NCBI GenBank assembly: GCA_902488525.1
Contig: CABTWP010000026.1
Coordinates: forward strand, 1 to 28,742
Source of the DNA: an uncultured Collinsella sp.
GTDB taxonomy: Bacteria > Actinomycetota > Coriobacteriia > Coriobacteriales > Coriobacteriaceae
Length of the DNA: 28,742 nucleotides
Direction of reading: 5' to 3'
Positions 6,917 to 14,267 of the stretch are shown piece after piece (the stretch's first letter is position 1; each line of letters starts with the position of its first letter). A model generated the notes under the pieces. The model did not search any database and was not told where the DNA came from. It was given only the letters and a program-made list of their open reading frames with translations. Made by a program: the position numbers and the translations under genes.

Positions 6917-7176
6917 TAGTATGCCTCGGCCGGGTTGGTGGCGAGCTGGTCTTCTTCGACCAGCTCGGACATGGCATTAACAAGCTCGAGCGTTTCCTGT
7001 GCTTCCTGCTCGTCGACAATCTGAATGCCAAAGCCGGCGTGCACGAGAATATAGTCGCCTACCTGTGCCGTCGGCACGAGGCGCAGCGAAACGGGGCGCT
7101 CGATGCCCATCATGTCGACGGTCGCCTTAAGGTCGTCGTCGCGTTTAACCACTTTACCGGGAACGGCAAGGCACAT
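6916..7176 (-). CDS. hypC: Hydrogenase maturation chaperone HypC
   Basis: HypC (HypC/HupF family) carries the iron centre between HypD and the hydrogenase large-subunit precursor. The product has 86 residues and the diagnostic N-terminus MCLAVPGKV; Cys2 is the essential ligand once Met1 is removed. The middle part (VDMMGIERPVSLRLVP, VGDYILVHAGFGIQIVDEQEA) is the usual OB-like beta domain. A ribosome site AGGGGAA lies upstream of ATG 7176. The C-terminus is slightly longer than minimal family members and acidic. It overlaps hypD by one base and is separated from hypF by 131 bp. Confidence 0.97.
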   Translation of the reverse strand: MCLAVPGKVVKRDDDLKATVDMMGIERPVSLRLVPTAQVGDYILVHAGFGIQIVDEQEAQETLELVNAMSELVEEDQLATNPAEAY

Positions 7177-7307
7177 AATGTTCCCCTTTTATACGTTTTG
7201 CGCTGGATAGGCGCCTAATTACCCATCAGTTGATGGTAGCGCTCGCGGGAGTCACGAGCAAACGCGTTACACCTGTGAGACGGCGGCGCGCGGGCTGGCA
7301 AAACAGC

Positions 7308-9767
7308 CTATCGAGACGCCGTCTGTGTGAGGCGAGCGCGAGCGATGGCGGCCTGACCGTAGGCGATGCAGCCGTCGTTGACGGGCACAGTGTGGGGGAC
7401 CAAGACGGCAAGACCGGCGTCTTTGAGTTCATGGGTAAGGAGCTTAAGCAAAAGCCGGTTCATGAACACACCGCCCGAGAGCGCGACAGTATCGAGACCC
7501 TCGCGATCACAAATCTCGTACGCGATGTGGGTCGTGGCGTGCGTAATGGCGATGTGGAACCCGAGGGCGAGCCTGTCGGCCGGCACGCCTGCCTCGATTC
7601 CATTCAGAAGAGTTTCGATGAGCGGTTGAGGGTCCAAGATGGGGGAGTCGTCGGCAGGCGTGAATACGCCTGTATGATTGCCGTCGAGGCGAACGGTCTT
7701 ACTGCCGAGCGCGCGCCAGGCGGCAGCCTCAAGCTCGATGGCGGGTTCGCCCTCGTAGGTTGCCTTGTCGCAGATGCCCAGAATTGCTGCCGCGGCATCA
7801 AAGAGACGCCCCATGCTGCTGGTACGCGGGCTGTTGATGCCGCGCTCGATCATGGTGGCTGTCACGCTGCGCGTTTGCTCGTCGAGGCTGTCCAAAAGCC
7901 GAGCGGCACCTGGGTGCTCGAGCAGACCGAGCTCACTGAGCAGGGCAAAGGCGTTGCGGCGGGCGTCGCGCACGGAGGCCGCCCCGCCGGGGAGCGCCCA
8001 GGTGCGCAAATGCGCGGCGCGTTCAAAGCCGCCAAGGCTGGCAACAAGAAACTCGCCGCCCCAAATGGTCCCATCGGTGCCGGCGCCGGTGCCGTCAAAG
8101 GCGATGCCAAGGACGCGCGCGTCGGTTGTAAGCTGGCCCGCGGCGATGGCCTCGGCCATTACGCTCGCGATATGCGCATGATGGTGCTGCACCTCGACGA
8201 GCGGCAGATTGCATTTTCGCGCCTGCTCGCGCGCCCACTGGCCCGATAGATAGCTGGGGTGTACATCGCAGGCCAAGGCGGCGGGCGCCAAATCAAAGAG
8301 ATCTTCCAAGCGCGTGCGCGCGGCGTTCCAGGCATCGAAGGTCCCGCCGTTTTCAACATCGCCGATATGCTGCGACACAAAACAGGGCGCCTCGCCGTTC
8401 GTCCCTTCACGTGTGAGCGCAATCGTGGCCTTTTGTTGTGGCCCGCAGGCGAGCACGCAGGACGGAGCGCCGTCGAGCGCCGGCAACGGCAGCGGCTGGG
8501 GTGCATATCCCCGAGCGCGGCGCACGGGCATAACGGCGCCGTCGACCACGCGCACCACGGAATCGTCATAGCGCGAGAGAATCGCGCGGTCGTTACCGAG
8601 CAACGCGTCGGCGATGCCGGCGGCAACGAGGTGTTCCCAGGCAAGGTCGTCGTCGGTCTCGATGGGTTCTTCGCTCAGGTTTCCGCTGGTCATGACGAGC
8701 GCGTGCATACCGCAGACTTCTGCCGCGGCAAGCAACAGATGTTGAAGCGGCGTATAGGGGAGCATGACGCCGAGCTCGGGCAGGTCGTGCGCGACAGATG
8801 GCGCGAGGGCGAGGATGTCGGGGGAACCGTCGTTGTCCTCGCTAACAGTGCGCCGGCGCAGCAGCACGATGGGGCGGATACTGCCAGCGAGCAGATCGCG
8901 TTCAGCATCATCGATATGACACAGGCGCTCGGTATCAGCAAGACTACGTACCATGACGGCAAGTGGTTTGTTGCTGCGGCGTTTGCGACGGCGCAACTCG
9001 GCCACCGCCTGCTCGTTGGCAGCGTCACAGGCTAGATGGAATCCGCCCAGGCCCTTGATGGCGACGATGCCACCGCTGGCCAGCAGCTCAACGCAGCGCT
9101 CGATGATAGCGTCGCTGGCCTCGCGTGTGGTGCCGACGGCCGGTGTCGCGGACGAATTCCCGCACGCATTGCCGTTTACAGCCTCGCGCCACGTAATATG
9201 CGGCCCGCAATCAAAGCAGGCATCGGGCTGCGCGTGAAAACGCCGGTCGAGTGGGTCGACATACTCCGCAGCGCACTTGGGACACATGGGAAAACAATCC
9301 ATCGACGTGGCCGCTCGGTCATAAGGCAGCGATCGGATGATGGTAAAGCGTGGGCCGCAGTTAGTGCAGTTGATAAAGGGGTAGTGATAGCGTCGGTCGG
9401 CGGGATCGAACAACTCGCGCAGGCAATCGTCACAGGTGGCGATATCGGGCGAGACGAGCGTCGTGTGCGCGGTCTGGTCCTGCGACGCCACAATGTGAAA
9501 GCCCTGCTCATCGGCAGCGCTCCAGCCGCCAGGCTCCAAATCCGCAATATCGACTCGCTCAACGCGAGCTGCCGCAGGCGCATGCTCAGAAAGCGCGGCA
9601 ACTAAAGCATCGAACGCATCGGCCAAAGCGTGCGCCTCGATATGCACGCCGTCGCCCGCATTGAGCACCCATCCACAAATGCCATGTGCCATGGCCTCGC
9701 GATACACAAACGGTCGCATGCCAACGCCCTGCACAATGCCCGTCACATGAATATGCACATGCCGCAT
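7308..9767 (-). CDS. hypF: Carbamoyltransferase HypF
   Basis: HypF uses carbamoyl phosphate and ATP to carbamoylate the C-terminal Cys of HypE, the source of hydrogenase cyanide ligands. From ATG 9767 the product has 819 residues, somewhat long for the family. Domains in order: acylphosphatase-like (residues 1-90, TGIVQGVGMRPFVYR); two zinc-finger units (CDDC...CTNC and CPKC...CFDC, about 108-180); a YrdC/Sua5-like adenylate domain (SGGIVAIKGLGGFHLACDA, KRRSNKPLAVMVRSL); and a Kae1-like C-terminal domain with VEVQHHHAHIASVMAE, AFDGTGAGTDGTIWGGEF and ALSGGVFMNRLL. A TTG nine codons upstream also opens the frame, but ATG 9767 has a GAGGGG site and begins at the usual acylphosphatase edge. It is the first hyp gene on this strand, just downstream of the long palindrome at 9791-9861. 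Confidence 0.96.
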   Translation of the reverse strand: MRHVHIHVTGIVQGVGMRPFVYREAMAHGICGWVLNAGDGVHIEAHALADAFDALVAALSEHAPAAARVERVDIADLEPGGWSAADEQGFHIVASQDQTAHTTLVSPDIATCDDCLRELFDPADRRYHYPFINCTNCGPRFTIIRSLPYDRAATSMDCFPMCPKCAAEYVDPLDRRFHAQPDACFDCGPHITWREAVNGNACGNSSATPAVGTTREASDAIIERCVELLASGGIVAIKGLGGFHLACDAANEQAVAELRRRKRRSNKPLAVMVRSLADTERLCHIDDAERDLLAGSIRPIVLLRRRTVSEDNDGSPDILALAPSVAHDLPELGVMLPYTPLQHLLLAAAEVCGMHALVMTSGNLSEEPIETDDDLAWEHLVAAGIADALLGNDRAILSRYDDSVVRVVDGAVMPVRRARGYAPQPLPLPALDGAPSCVLACGPQQKATIALTREGTNGEAPCFVSQHIGDVENGGTFDAWNAARTRLEDLFDLAPAALACDVHPSYLSGQWAREQARKCNLPLVEVQHHHAHIASVMAEAIAAGQLTTDARVLGIAFDGTGAGTDGTIWGGEFLVASLGGFERAAHLRTWALPGGAASVRDARRNAFALLSELGLLEHPGAARLLDSLDEQTRSVTATMIERGINSPRTSSMGRLFDAAAAILGICDKATYEGEPAIELEAAAWRALGSKTVRLDGNHTGVFTPADDSPILDPQPLIETLLNGIEAGVPADRLALGFHIAITHATTHIAYEICDREGLDTVALSGGVFMNRLLLKLLTHELKDAGLAVLVPHTVPVNDGCIAYGQAAIARARLTQTASR

Positions 9768-9790
9768 GCGACACCCCTCATCAAAACCGA

Positions 9791-9861
9791 CCAAAAAGGG
9801 ACAGGTTTATTTTGGTAGGTAAAACTTCTAAACCTGCCAAAACAAACCTGTCCCTTTTTGG
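9791..9861. repeat. Long palindromic AAAAAGGGACAGG element between nikR and hypF
   Basis: The arms 9791-9808 (CCAAAAAGGGACAGGTTT) and 9844-9861 form a perfect 18-bp inverted repeat. An inner stem, TTTTGGTAGGT (9810-9820) with ACCTGCCAAAA (9832-9842), has a single G-T-type mismatch. The whole unit could fold into a ~30-bp hairpin. A half copy lies near 1750-1775. On the minus strand it sits between the nikR stop and the hypF ribosome site, and its T-rich tracts might terminate transcription; its repeat nature is clearer than any such role. Confidence 0.8.
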
Positions 9862-9884
9862 CAGGTGCGCTGCGGGAAATCCCG

Positions 9885-10397
9885 CTACAGCCCCAGGCTC
9901 TGCTTGGTGGCGGCGCAGGTGAGCTCGCCGTGCTTAACGCCGCGCAGGCCCAGCAGGCGGTCGGCTAGTTCGTAGACGCGCTCGCCGCGACCCTTGAGCG
10001 CCAGAATCTCCAAACAGTTGTGGTGATCCAGATGCACGTGCATGGTCGATACGATCTCGTCGGTGTAGTCGTGCTGCACTTCGTCCAGGCGGCGCGTCAG
10101 ATCGCCGGTGTGATGGTCGTAGATCATGGTGAGCGACCCGATAACGTGCTCATCGGGCGTGCGCATCTGCTCTTTGGCGATCGAGGCGCGAATCAAATCG
10201 CGCACGGCCTCGGAGCGGTTGGCCACGTCGCCGCGGCGCGCGATCTGCTCGTCAAAACGGCGCAGCAGGTCGTCGGGTGCGGTAACCGAAAAACGGACCA
10301 GCTCGGAGCCGGAGCCACTACAGTGGCAGCCCGCGTCACCGTCCGCCCCGTGCGGATGCTCGTGCTCGTACCCGCAGCAGTGCTCGTGTTCGGCCAC
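9885..10397 (-). CDS. nikR: NikR-family nickel-responsive regulator with Cys/His-rich N-terminal tail
   Basis: NikR proteins are ribbon-helix-helix repressors whose C-terminal ACT-like domain binds Ni(II) and then DNA. Here the ribbon-helix-helix is VRFSVTAPDDLLRRFDEQIARR...SEAVRDLIR (about 34-70). The nickel domain has VQHDYTDEIVSTMHVHLDHHNCLEI, keeping the family's His (QH), His-x-His and Cys ligands in order. The product has 170 residues, about 30 more than typical. The extra part is an N-terminal tail with six His (4, 6, 12, 14, 16, 25) and four Cys (7, 8, 24, 26). The start is GTG 10397, one base after the TAA of the upstream small gene; the ribosome site is weak, so translation probably relies on coupling. 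Its place just upstream of hypF suggests nickel-dependent control of hydrogenase maturation or nickel uptake. Confidence 0.88.
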   Translation of the reverse strand: MAEHEHCCGYEHEHPHGADGDAGCHCSGSGSELVRFSVTAPDDLLRRFDEQIARRGDVANRSEAVRDLIRASIAKEQMRTPDEHVIGSLTMIYDHHTGDLTRRLDEVQHDYTDEIVSTMHVHLDHHNCLEILALKGRGERVYELADRLLGLRGVKHGELTCAATKQSLGL

Positions 10398-10398
10398 C

Positions 10399-10647
10399 TT
10401 ACACCAGCTTCACGGAGCCGACGGAGTTGTGGTCGGCCTCGATGGCTTCCTCGTAGCCCTCGAGTGCGTCGTGGGCCTCGTGGAGCGCGGCCATGGCGGC
10501 CTCGAGCTTGGCGCCGATGCGCTCCATGTCAAAATTCTCGGTCGCATGCAGCAGCTGATGGCTCCACTCGTGAGCGAGCTCGATGGTGTCGTCGACCTGC
10601 TTGACGCTCATGGCAAGCTGGCTCATGTTCATTCCGACGTCATGCAT
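10399..10647 (-). CDS. Small helical protein of unknown function, coupled to nikR
   Basis: The product has 82 residues and no recognised family. It reads as largely alpha-helical, with long runs suited to a helical hairpin or coiled coil (MSQLAMSVKQVDDTIELAHE, then AKLEAAMAALHEAHDALEGY). It is acidic and contains six His (one each at or near both ends of the helices) but no Cys. There is no signal peptide or membrane segment, so it should be cytoplasmic. ATG 10647 has a strong AAGGAG site 8 nt upstream. Its stop lies one base before the nikR GTG start, so the two are almost certainly one transcription and translation unit. A helper of NikR, a nickel-binding protein or an unrelated small protein are all possible. 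Confidence 0.8.
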   Translation of the reverse strand: MHDVGMNMSQLAMSVKQVDDTIELAHEWSHQLLHATENFDMERIGAKLEAAMAALHEAHDALEGYEEAIEADHNSVGSVKLV

Positions 10648-10719
10648 GGAAAATCTCCTTTTGTATGGGGCAGTTCAGTGGTTCAGATTTTACTACGCCC
10701 GCTCTGTGCGCAGCTGCAT

Positions 10720-10757
10720 AAGAAAACGGGTGCGAGTCTGTGCGACCCGCACCCGTT
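10720..10757 (-). terminator. Terminator after trxA
   Basis: AACGGGTGCG (10725-10734) pairs perfectly with CGCACCCGTT (10748-10757). Read on the minus strand the stem is followed by TTTTCTTATG. This places it about 120 bp after the thioredoxin stop codon and ahead of the small gene at 10647. Confidence 0.75.
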
Positions 10758-10878
10758 CACTGGGGGCTGTTTGTGACTACCATACTATCCGTGGTTGCAC
10801 TCGGTGCATTCAGAAGTCCGGCGAGCGGCGTAAAAGCGCTCATGGACGGCAGGCAGACGGCAACATGTAACAAGCGTA

Positions 10879-11199
10879 TTACAGATGCTTTTCCAGCAGC
10901 GCCTGCAGCCTCGCCTTGGGCAGAGCGCCAACCGAGCGGTCAATCTCCTCGCCGTTCTTAAACACAATCAGCGTGGGGATGCTCATGACGCCATACTTCA
11001 TGGCCAGGTCCTGGTTGTCGTCGACGTTGCACTTGGCAACGGCGAGCTTGCCCGCCAGCTCATCGGTAACCTCGTCAACGATGGGCGAGAGGGATCGACA
11101 GGGCCCGCACCACGGTGCCCAAAAATCGACCAGCACGGGCAGGCTGTCGTTAACGATGGAATCGAAGTTCTCGGGGGTAATCTGATTAATGTCAGCCAT
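10879..11199 (-). CDS. trxA: Thioredoxin
   Basis: Thioredoxin reduces protein disulfides in the cytoplasm, with thioredoxin reductase as electron donor. The product has 106 residues, the normal length. It shows the active site FWAPWCGPCRSLSPI (WCGPC), the cis-Pro loop MSIPTLIVFKNGE and the closing helix KARLQALLEKHL. The frame extends upstream to 11283, but ATG 11199 has GGAGGT just upstream and starts at the usual family position (MADINQITPENFDSIV). A TATAAG hexamer at 11259-11254 may be its -10 element. The gene is divergent from the unknown gene at 11336 and is followed by its own terminator. No reductase gene is adjacent. Confidence 0.96.
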   Translation of the reverse strand: MADINQITPENFDSIVNDSLPVLVDFWAPWCGPCRSLSPIVDEVTDELAGKLAVAKCNVDDNQDLAMKYGVMSIPTLIVFKNGEEIDRSVGALPKARLQALLEKHL

Positions 11200-11301
11200 G
11201 GTGACCTCCATAATGCGACGCGGCTCGGCCGCGTAAAACTCAGTACGACCGTGCTTATACCCAGCCGCCCGCAAAGCAACCACTCGCGGGCAGCTCTTTT
11301 A

Positions 11302-11307
11302 TATAAT
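11302..11307 (+). promoter_or_regulatory. Consensus -10 box before the gene at 11336
   Basis: A perfect TATAAT sits within CTTTTATATAATGG, about 29 bp before the ATG at 11336. No clear -35 is found at 16-18 bp, so only the -10 is listed. Confidence 0.5.
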
Positions 11308-11335
11308 GGTGGGCACGCAAACGATTGGAGAGCGC

Positions 11336-11911
11336 ATGTCCACGTCACAAAGCCAGAAAAAAGAAGCCATCGCCCAGGCGGCCGAGCAGGAGCTCACATC
11401 GCTTGCGGTCCGTGGCGTGCGTATCGCGGGCAACGCGTGCTCGCCGATCGTGCTGGTCAAAGGCGATTTGGACGAGGCCGAGCGTTCGGGTGGCGAGCTT
11501 GCCGCCGGCCCGGATGGCGCGGCGTTGCGCAAGGCGCTTGGGGCCATCGGCTACGCGCCCGAGGATTTTTGCGTGCTGGCAAGCGTCGCCGGCGTGGGTG
11601 ACGGAGCGGCCGCGGTGGGCGAGACTCTGCCGTGTGAGCTGTTCCGCGAGGCGCTCGAGGCCTTGGACCCCGAGGCGGTCCTGCTGCTGGACGATCGCGC
11701 GGCCGATACCATGCGCGAGACCTATGCCGATATGCTCGTGGCGATCGATGACTTCGACACCGCCATGCTCAAGCCCGGCCTGGTCGCCCATGTGCAGGGC
11801 CGCCGCGTGCTCGCGCTCGACGGCTTTGAGGCGGCACTCACCGACAAGGCCGCTAAGCAGCGCATGTGGGCCTATATCAAGCAGCTGACTCCGGCGGCCG
11901 CTCCGCTGTAG
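11336..11911 (+). CDS. Conserved-looking cytoplasmic protein of unknown function
   Basis: From ATG 11336 (GGAG at 11327-11330) the product has 191 residues; the frame is open 30 nt further up, but that part overlaps the -10 box. It has no signal peptide or membrane segment. The middle (GDLDEAERSGGELAAGPDGAALRKALGAIGYAPEDFCVLA) and the later LFREALEALDPEAVLLLDD loosely recall the uracil-DNA glycosylase fold, in which a Gly-rich loop, a helix and a Cys-containing L-x-x-x-L-x-P strand follow each other. The match is weak and no catalytic motif is certain, so I leave it unnamed. It is divergent from trxA and convergent with the sensor kinase gene, hence probably monocistronic. Confidence 0.8.
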   Translation: MSTSQSQKKEAIAQAAEQELTSLAVRGVRIAGNACSPIVLVKGDLDEAERSGGELAAGPDGAALRKALGAIGYAPEDFCVLASVAGVGDGAAAVGETLPCELFREALEALDPEAVLLLDDRAADTMRETYADMLVAIDDFDTAMLKPGLVAHVQGRRVLALDGFEAALTDKAAKQRMWAYIKQLTPAAAPL

Positions 11912-11975
11912 CGGATTGGTGCCGGCGAGCGATTGCCTGGCGGGCAAGGCGCGCCTCGAGATCGGCGCCGCACTT

Positions 11976-13253
11976 CTACATCACAGCGCGCAGCTCAAAC
12001 CGATCGCCGTTAATGCGGAACTGGCAGTTACCATTCATGCGTTCGACGGCAAGCTTAATGCTCTTGGTTCCAAAGCCGTGTCCGGTGTGCCCGGCTACGG
12101 GCATGCCGTCGACCATGCGCGGCGCGCGGTCAAACGTGTTGGAAACTAACAGCAGCAGCTGGGCGTCCTCTAATCGCAGGTCAAAGTCGACGAATCGCTT
12201 TCCTTGGGGTGCGGCGCTTGCGGCGGTGATAGCGTTTTCCAAGGCATTTGAGAGCACGCTAAACAGGTCGGCGTCACCTACGTGGATGGTTTCGGGTACG
12301 GCGGCGCGCAGGTTGGCGGTAATGCCGTTTCTATTGATATCCGAGTTAAATGACGAAAGCGCGATGTTTACGGTCTCGTTGGCGCAGAAGCGGCGTACGG
12401 CGGTGCGGTCGCCGGCTTCGCAGAGTTCGTCGATGCGATCGAGCGCCTCGTCGGTGTGGCCCTCCTCAATTAAAGCGGCCAGGCCGCGTAGGAAGTGACG
12501 CATATCGTGGCGCAGAATCGACAGCTCGCGCCCAGATTGACGCCAAGCCTCGAGCTCTTTGATGGCGGCGCTGTCGCGGGTTTCGAGCATCCAGCGCTCT
12601 CGCTCGGCGGTTTCCTTTTCTTCGTATTCACGCAGGTAGACGGCGAGGAACATAAGGTAGAACGCGCAGAGTGCAAAGGCCAAAAACTCAACCGTCACCA
12701 CCGAGCCCGAGTGGAACAGCGTGGTGTAGACGTTGGTGGCATAGTCAAAGACGTAATAGACGAGCGGCAGGATTAAAAGGATGCCCAGCTCGGTGGTGCT
12801 TTTAATCGCCAAGCGCGGACCGATGTCGCCGGCCCAATGCAGCAGGACGGCAAAGACGGCGAGTGTGGTCGCGATGCGCGCCAGATAGTACGCGATCTGA
12901 GAATCGGTTGCGGCAAATGCGGCGATGCCCATCCAATTGCTGAACTGGCAGCTCAGATAGGCACTCGTAATGCCGAGCACGGCAAGCAGCGGGCTCAGGC
13001 GGTAGCGCGCGCACAAATAGATGACGAGCGGCAGATGCACGACGAGCGGATATACCTGGCGGGCAAAAAGCTCGCCGCCGACGGCATTGGCGAGGCCAAA
13101 TGCGCATCCGGTTACGGCACCGACCAACACCAGTTCAAGCGCATGACGCCGGTTGATCTCGACACCGCACAGTGCCGCCGAGGCAAAGACGCCAAAGAGC
13201 AGCGTCGTGGCGTGGTGGATTGCCCAAAGGACCATTTCGACCGAGGAGACCAT
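11976..13253 (-). CDS. Sensor histidine kinase, AgrC/LytS-like (GHKL ATPase)
   Basis: The product has 425 residues. The first ~205 residues are very hydrophobic with about six membrane spans (for example 41-60, 68-86, 88-108, 124-142, 157-172, 187-206), with little room for an extracellular domain. A linker coiled coil (REYEEKETAERERWMLE) leads to the H-box ILRHDMRHFLRGL, with His249 as likely phospho-acceptor. The ATPase domain shows the N-box FSVLSNALENAITAA and the G-box GHGFGTKSIKLAVERMNG. This layout is that of peptide- or membrane-stress-sensing kinases paired with LytTR regulators. Its ATG overlaps the TGA of the response regulator gene by one base (TGATG). No AgrB- or AgrD-like gene is nearby, so the signal is unknown. 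Confidence 0.92.
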   Translation of the reverse strand: MVSSVEMVLWAIHHATTLLFGVFASAALCGVEINRRHALELVLVGAVTGCAFGLANAVGGELFARQVYPLVVHLPLVIYLCARYRLSPLLAVLGITSAYLSCQFSNWMGIAAFAATDSQIAYYLARIATTLAVFAVLLHWAGDIGPRLAIKSTTELGILLILPLVYYVFDYATNVYTTLFHSGSVVTVEFLAFALCAFYLMFLAVYLREYEEKETAERERWMLETRDSAAIKELEAWRQSGRELSILRHDMRHFLRGLAALIEEGHTDEALDRIDELCEAGDRTAVRRFCANETVNIALSSFNSDINRNGITANLRAAVPETIHVGDADLFSVLSNALENAITAASAAPQGKRFVDFDLRLEDAQLLLLVSNTFDRAPRMVDGMPVAGHTGHGFGTKSIKLAVERMNGNCQFRINGDRFELRAVM

Positions 13254-13975
13254 CAGTGTCTCCCACCCTCAAAGCGCGCCGCAAAGTAGGCGTCTTGGAA
13301 TCCCTGCTTGCAGCTGCGCGAAAGCGGGATGCACGCGCCCGAGCGCATGACGATGTCCGTGCGGTCAAAGTGATCGATATTGCGCAGGTTGACCTGGTAG
13401 CTGCGGTGGCATTTAAAGAAGACCGCGTTTTGCTCCAAGCGGTCCTCGACGCTGCGGAACGACTCGAGTGCCTCGATATCGCGTCCGTCGCGCAGGTGGA
13501 AGACCACGTGCTTGTTGCGCGCCTCGGCATATTCGATGTCGGACAGGCGCAGGGCGTGGTAGCCAAAGGAAGTTTTGATCACGAGCTCGTCGGTTGCCGC
13601 CGGGCGCATGCTCGAAAGCTCGTTAAGTAACTGCGCCAGGCGTTCGTAAGTCACGGGCTTGAGCAGATAGTCGAAAGCACGGACCTCGTAGGACTCCAGT
13701 GCGAACTCGGGCGACGAGGTGAGGAACACCAGGCGCACGGCGGTATCGGCCTGGCGCAATTCGCGCGCGGTGTCCATGCCGTTGACGAGCGGCATGATCA
13801 TGTCGAGCAGAATGATGTCGGCGCGCGATGCGGCATGGCGGGCCAGCAGGTCCTCGCCGCGCGTGACGAGCGCAACATCGACCGCCGTGCCCGTCTCGGT
13901 CGACCAACGGTCGATCATCCGGTGCAGTCTATCTAGAAAAGCGACATCATCGTCGCAGGCAATAATCTTGAGCAT
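13253..13975 (-). CDS. LytTR-family response regulator
   Basis: The product has 240 residues. The receiver domain (1-120) has the acidic pocket CDDD (8-10), the phospho-acceptor Asp58 in IILLDMIMP, the switch Thr/Ser in VFLTSS and the Lys in LLKPV. The C-terminal half is a LytTR DNA-binding domain (VIKTSFGYHALRLSDIEYAEA, then KCHRSYQVNLRNI). Such regulators bind direct repeats as dimers. The ATG at 13975 is preceded by AAGGGGG. Translation is coupled to the sensor kinase. The regulated genes are not evident from this window; the nadA promoter lies divergently about 200 bp upstream but carries its own palindrome. Confidence 0.95.
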   Translation of the reverse strand: MLKIIACDDDVAFLDRLHRMIDRWSTETGTAVDVALVTRGEDLLARHAASRADIILLDMIMPLVNGMDTARELRQADTAVRLVFLTSSPEFALESYEVRAFDYLLKPVTYERLAQLLNELSSMRPAATDELVIKTSFGYHALRLSDIEYAEARNKHVVFHLRDGRDIEALESFRSVEDRLEQNAVFFKCHRSYQVNLRNIDHFDRTDIVMRSGACIPLSRSCKQGFQDAYFAARFEGGRH

Positions 13976-14182
13976 TCGGCCCCCTTAAGTAGTTCGATTT
14001 TGCCACATCGGGTACGCGCCGCTTGCGGGGGTGCGGACCGTTTGCGCCCCACGGCGTGCAACTCGCGCCAAGCGGTATTGCGGTGGCGAAAGATGCCTCC
14101 TGCGCCATCGAGAGCTCGGCTATCCTCAGCTTGCCAGTTCGAAAATGGACCTGCCACATGATTGAATCTTTATTTCAACTTT

Positions 14183-14226
14183 ACACCTAGGTTTACAGCT
14201 GTCTTGTCAGCTGTAAACCTAGGTGT
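14183..14226 (+). promoter_or_regulatory. Palindromic operator before nadA, probable NiaR site
   Basis: A perfect inverted repeat has 19-bp arms (14183-14201 and 14208-14226; inner half TTTACAGCTG) and the 6-nt centre TCTTGT. It covers the -35 and spacer of the candidate nadA promoter. Since niaR is the last gene of the operon it controls, autoregulation by niacin is likely. The arms are unusually long for a single dimer site, so two overlapping sites are possible. Confidence 0.8.
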
Positions 14227-14232
14227 CATACT
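14204..14232 (+). promoter_or_regulatory. Candidate promoter of the nadABC-niaR operon
   Basis: TTGTCA (14204-14209) and CATACT (14227-14232) are 17 bp apart. The hexamers match consensus at five and four positions. The nadA ATG follows at 14268, leaving a short leader with a GAGAGGGG ribosome site. Binding at the palindrome would block RNA polymerase directly. Confidence 0.6.
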
Positions 14233-14267
14233 AAAGCCCCAAGATTCGCCAAAAGAGAGGGGCCTTG

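Noticed and set aside
13933..14157. Possible small peptide gene (AgrD-like) upstream of the response regulator
   Set aside because: The frame overlaps the regulator start, lacks a hydrophobic leader with a Cys/Ser core, and has no ribosome site.
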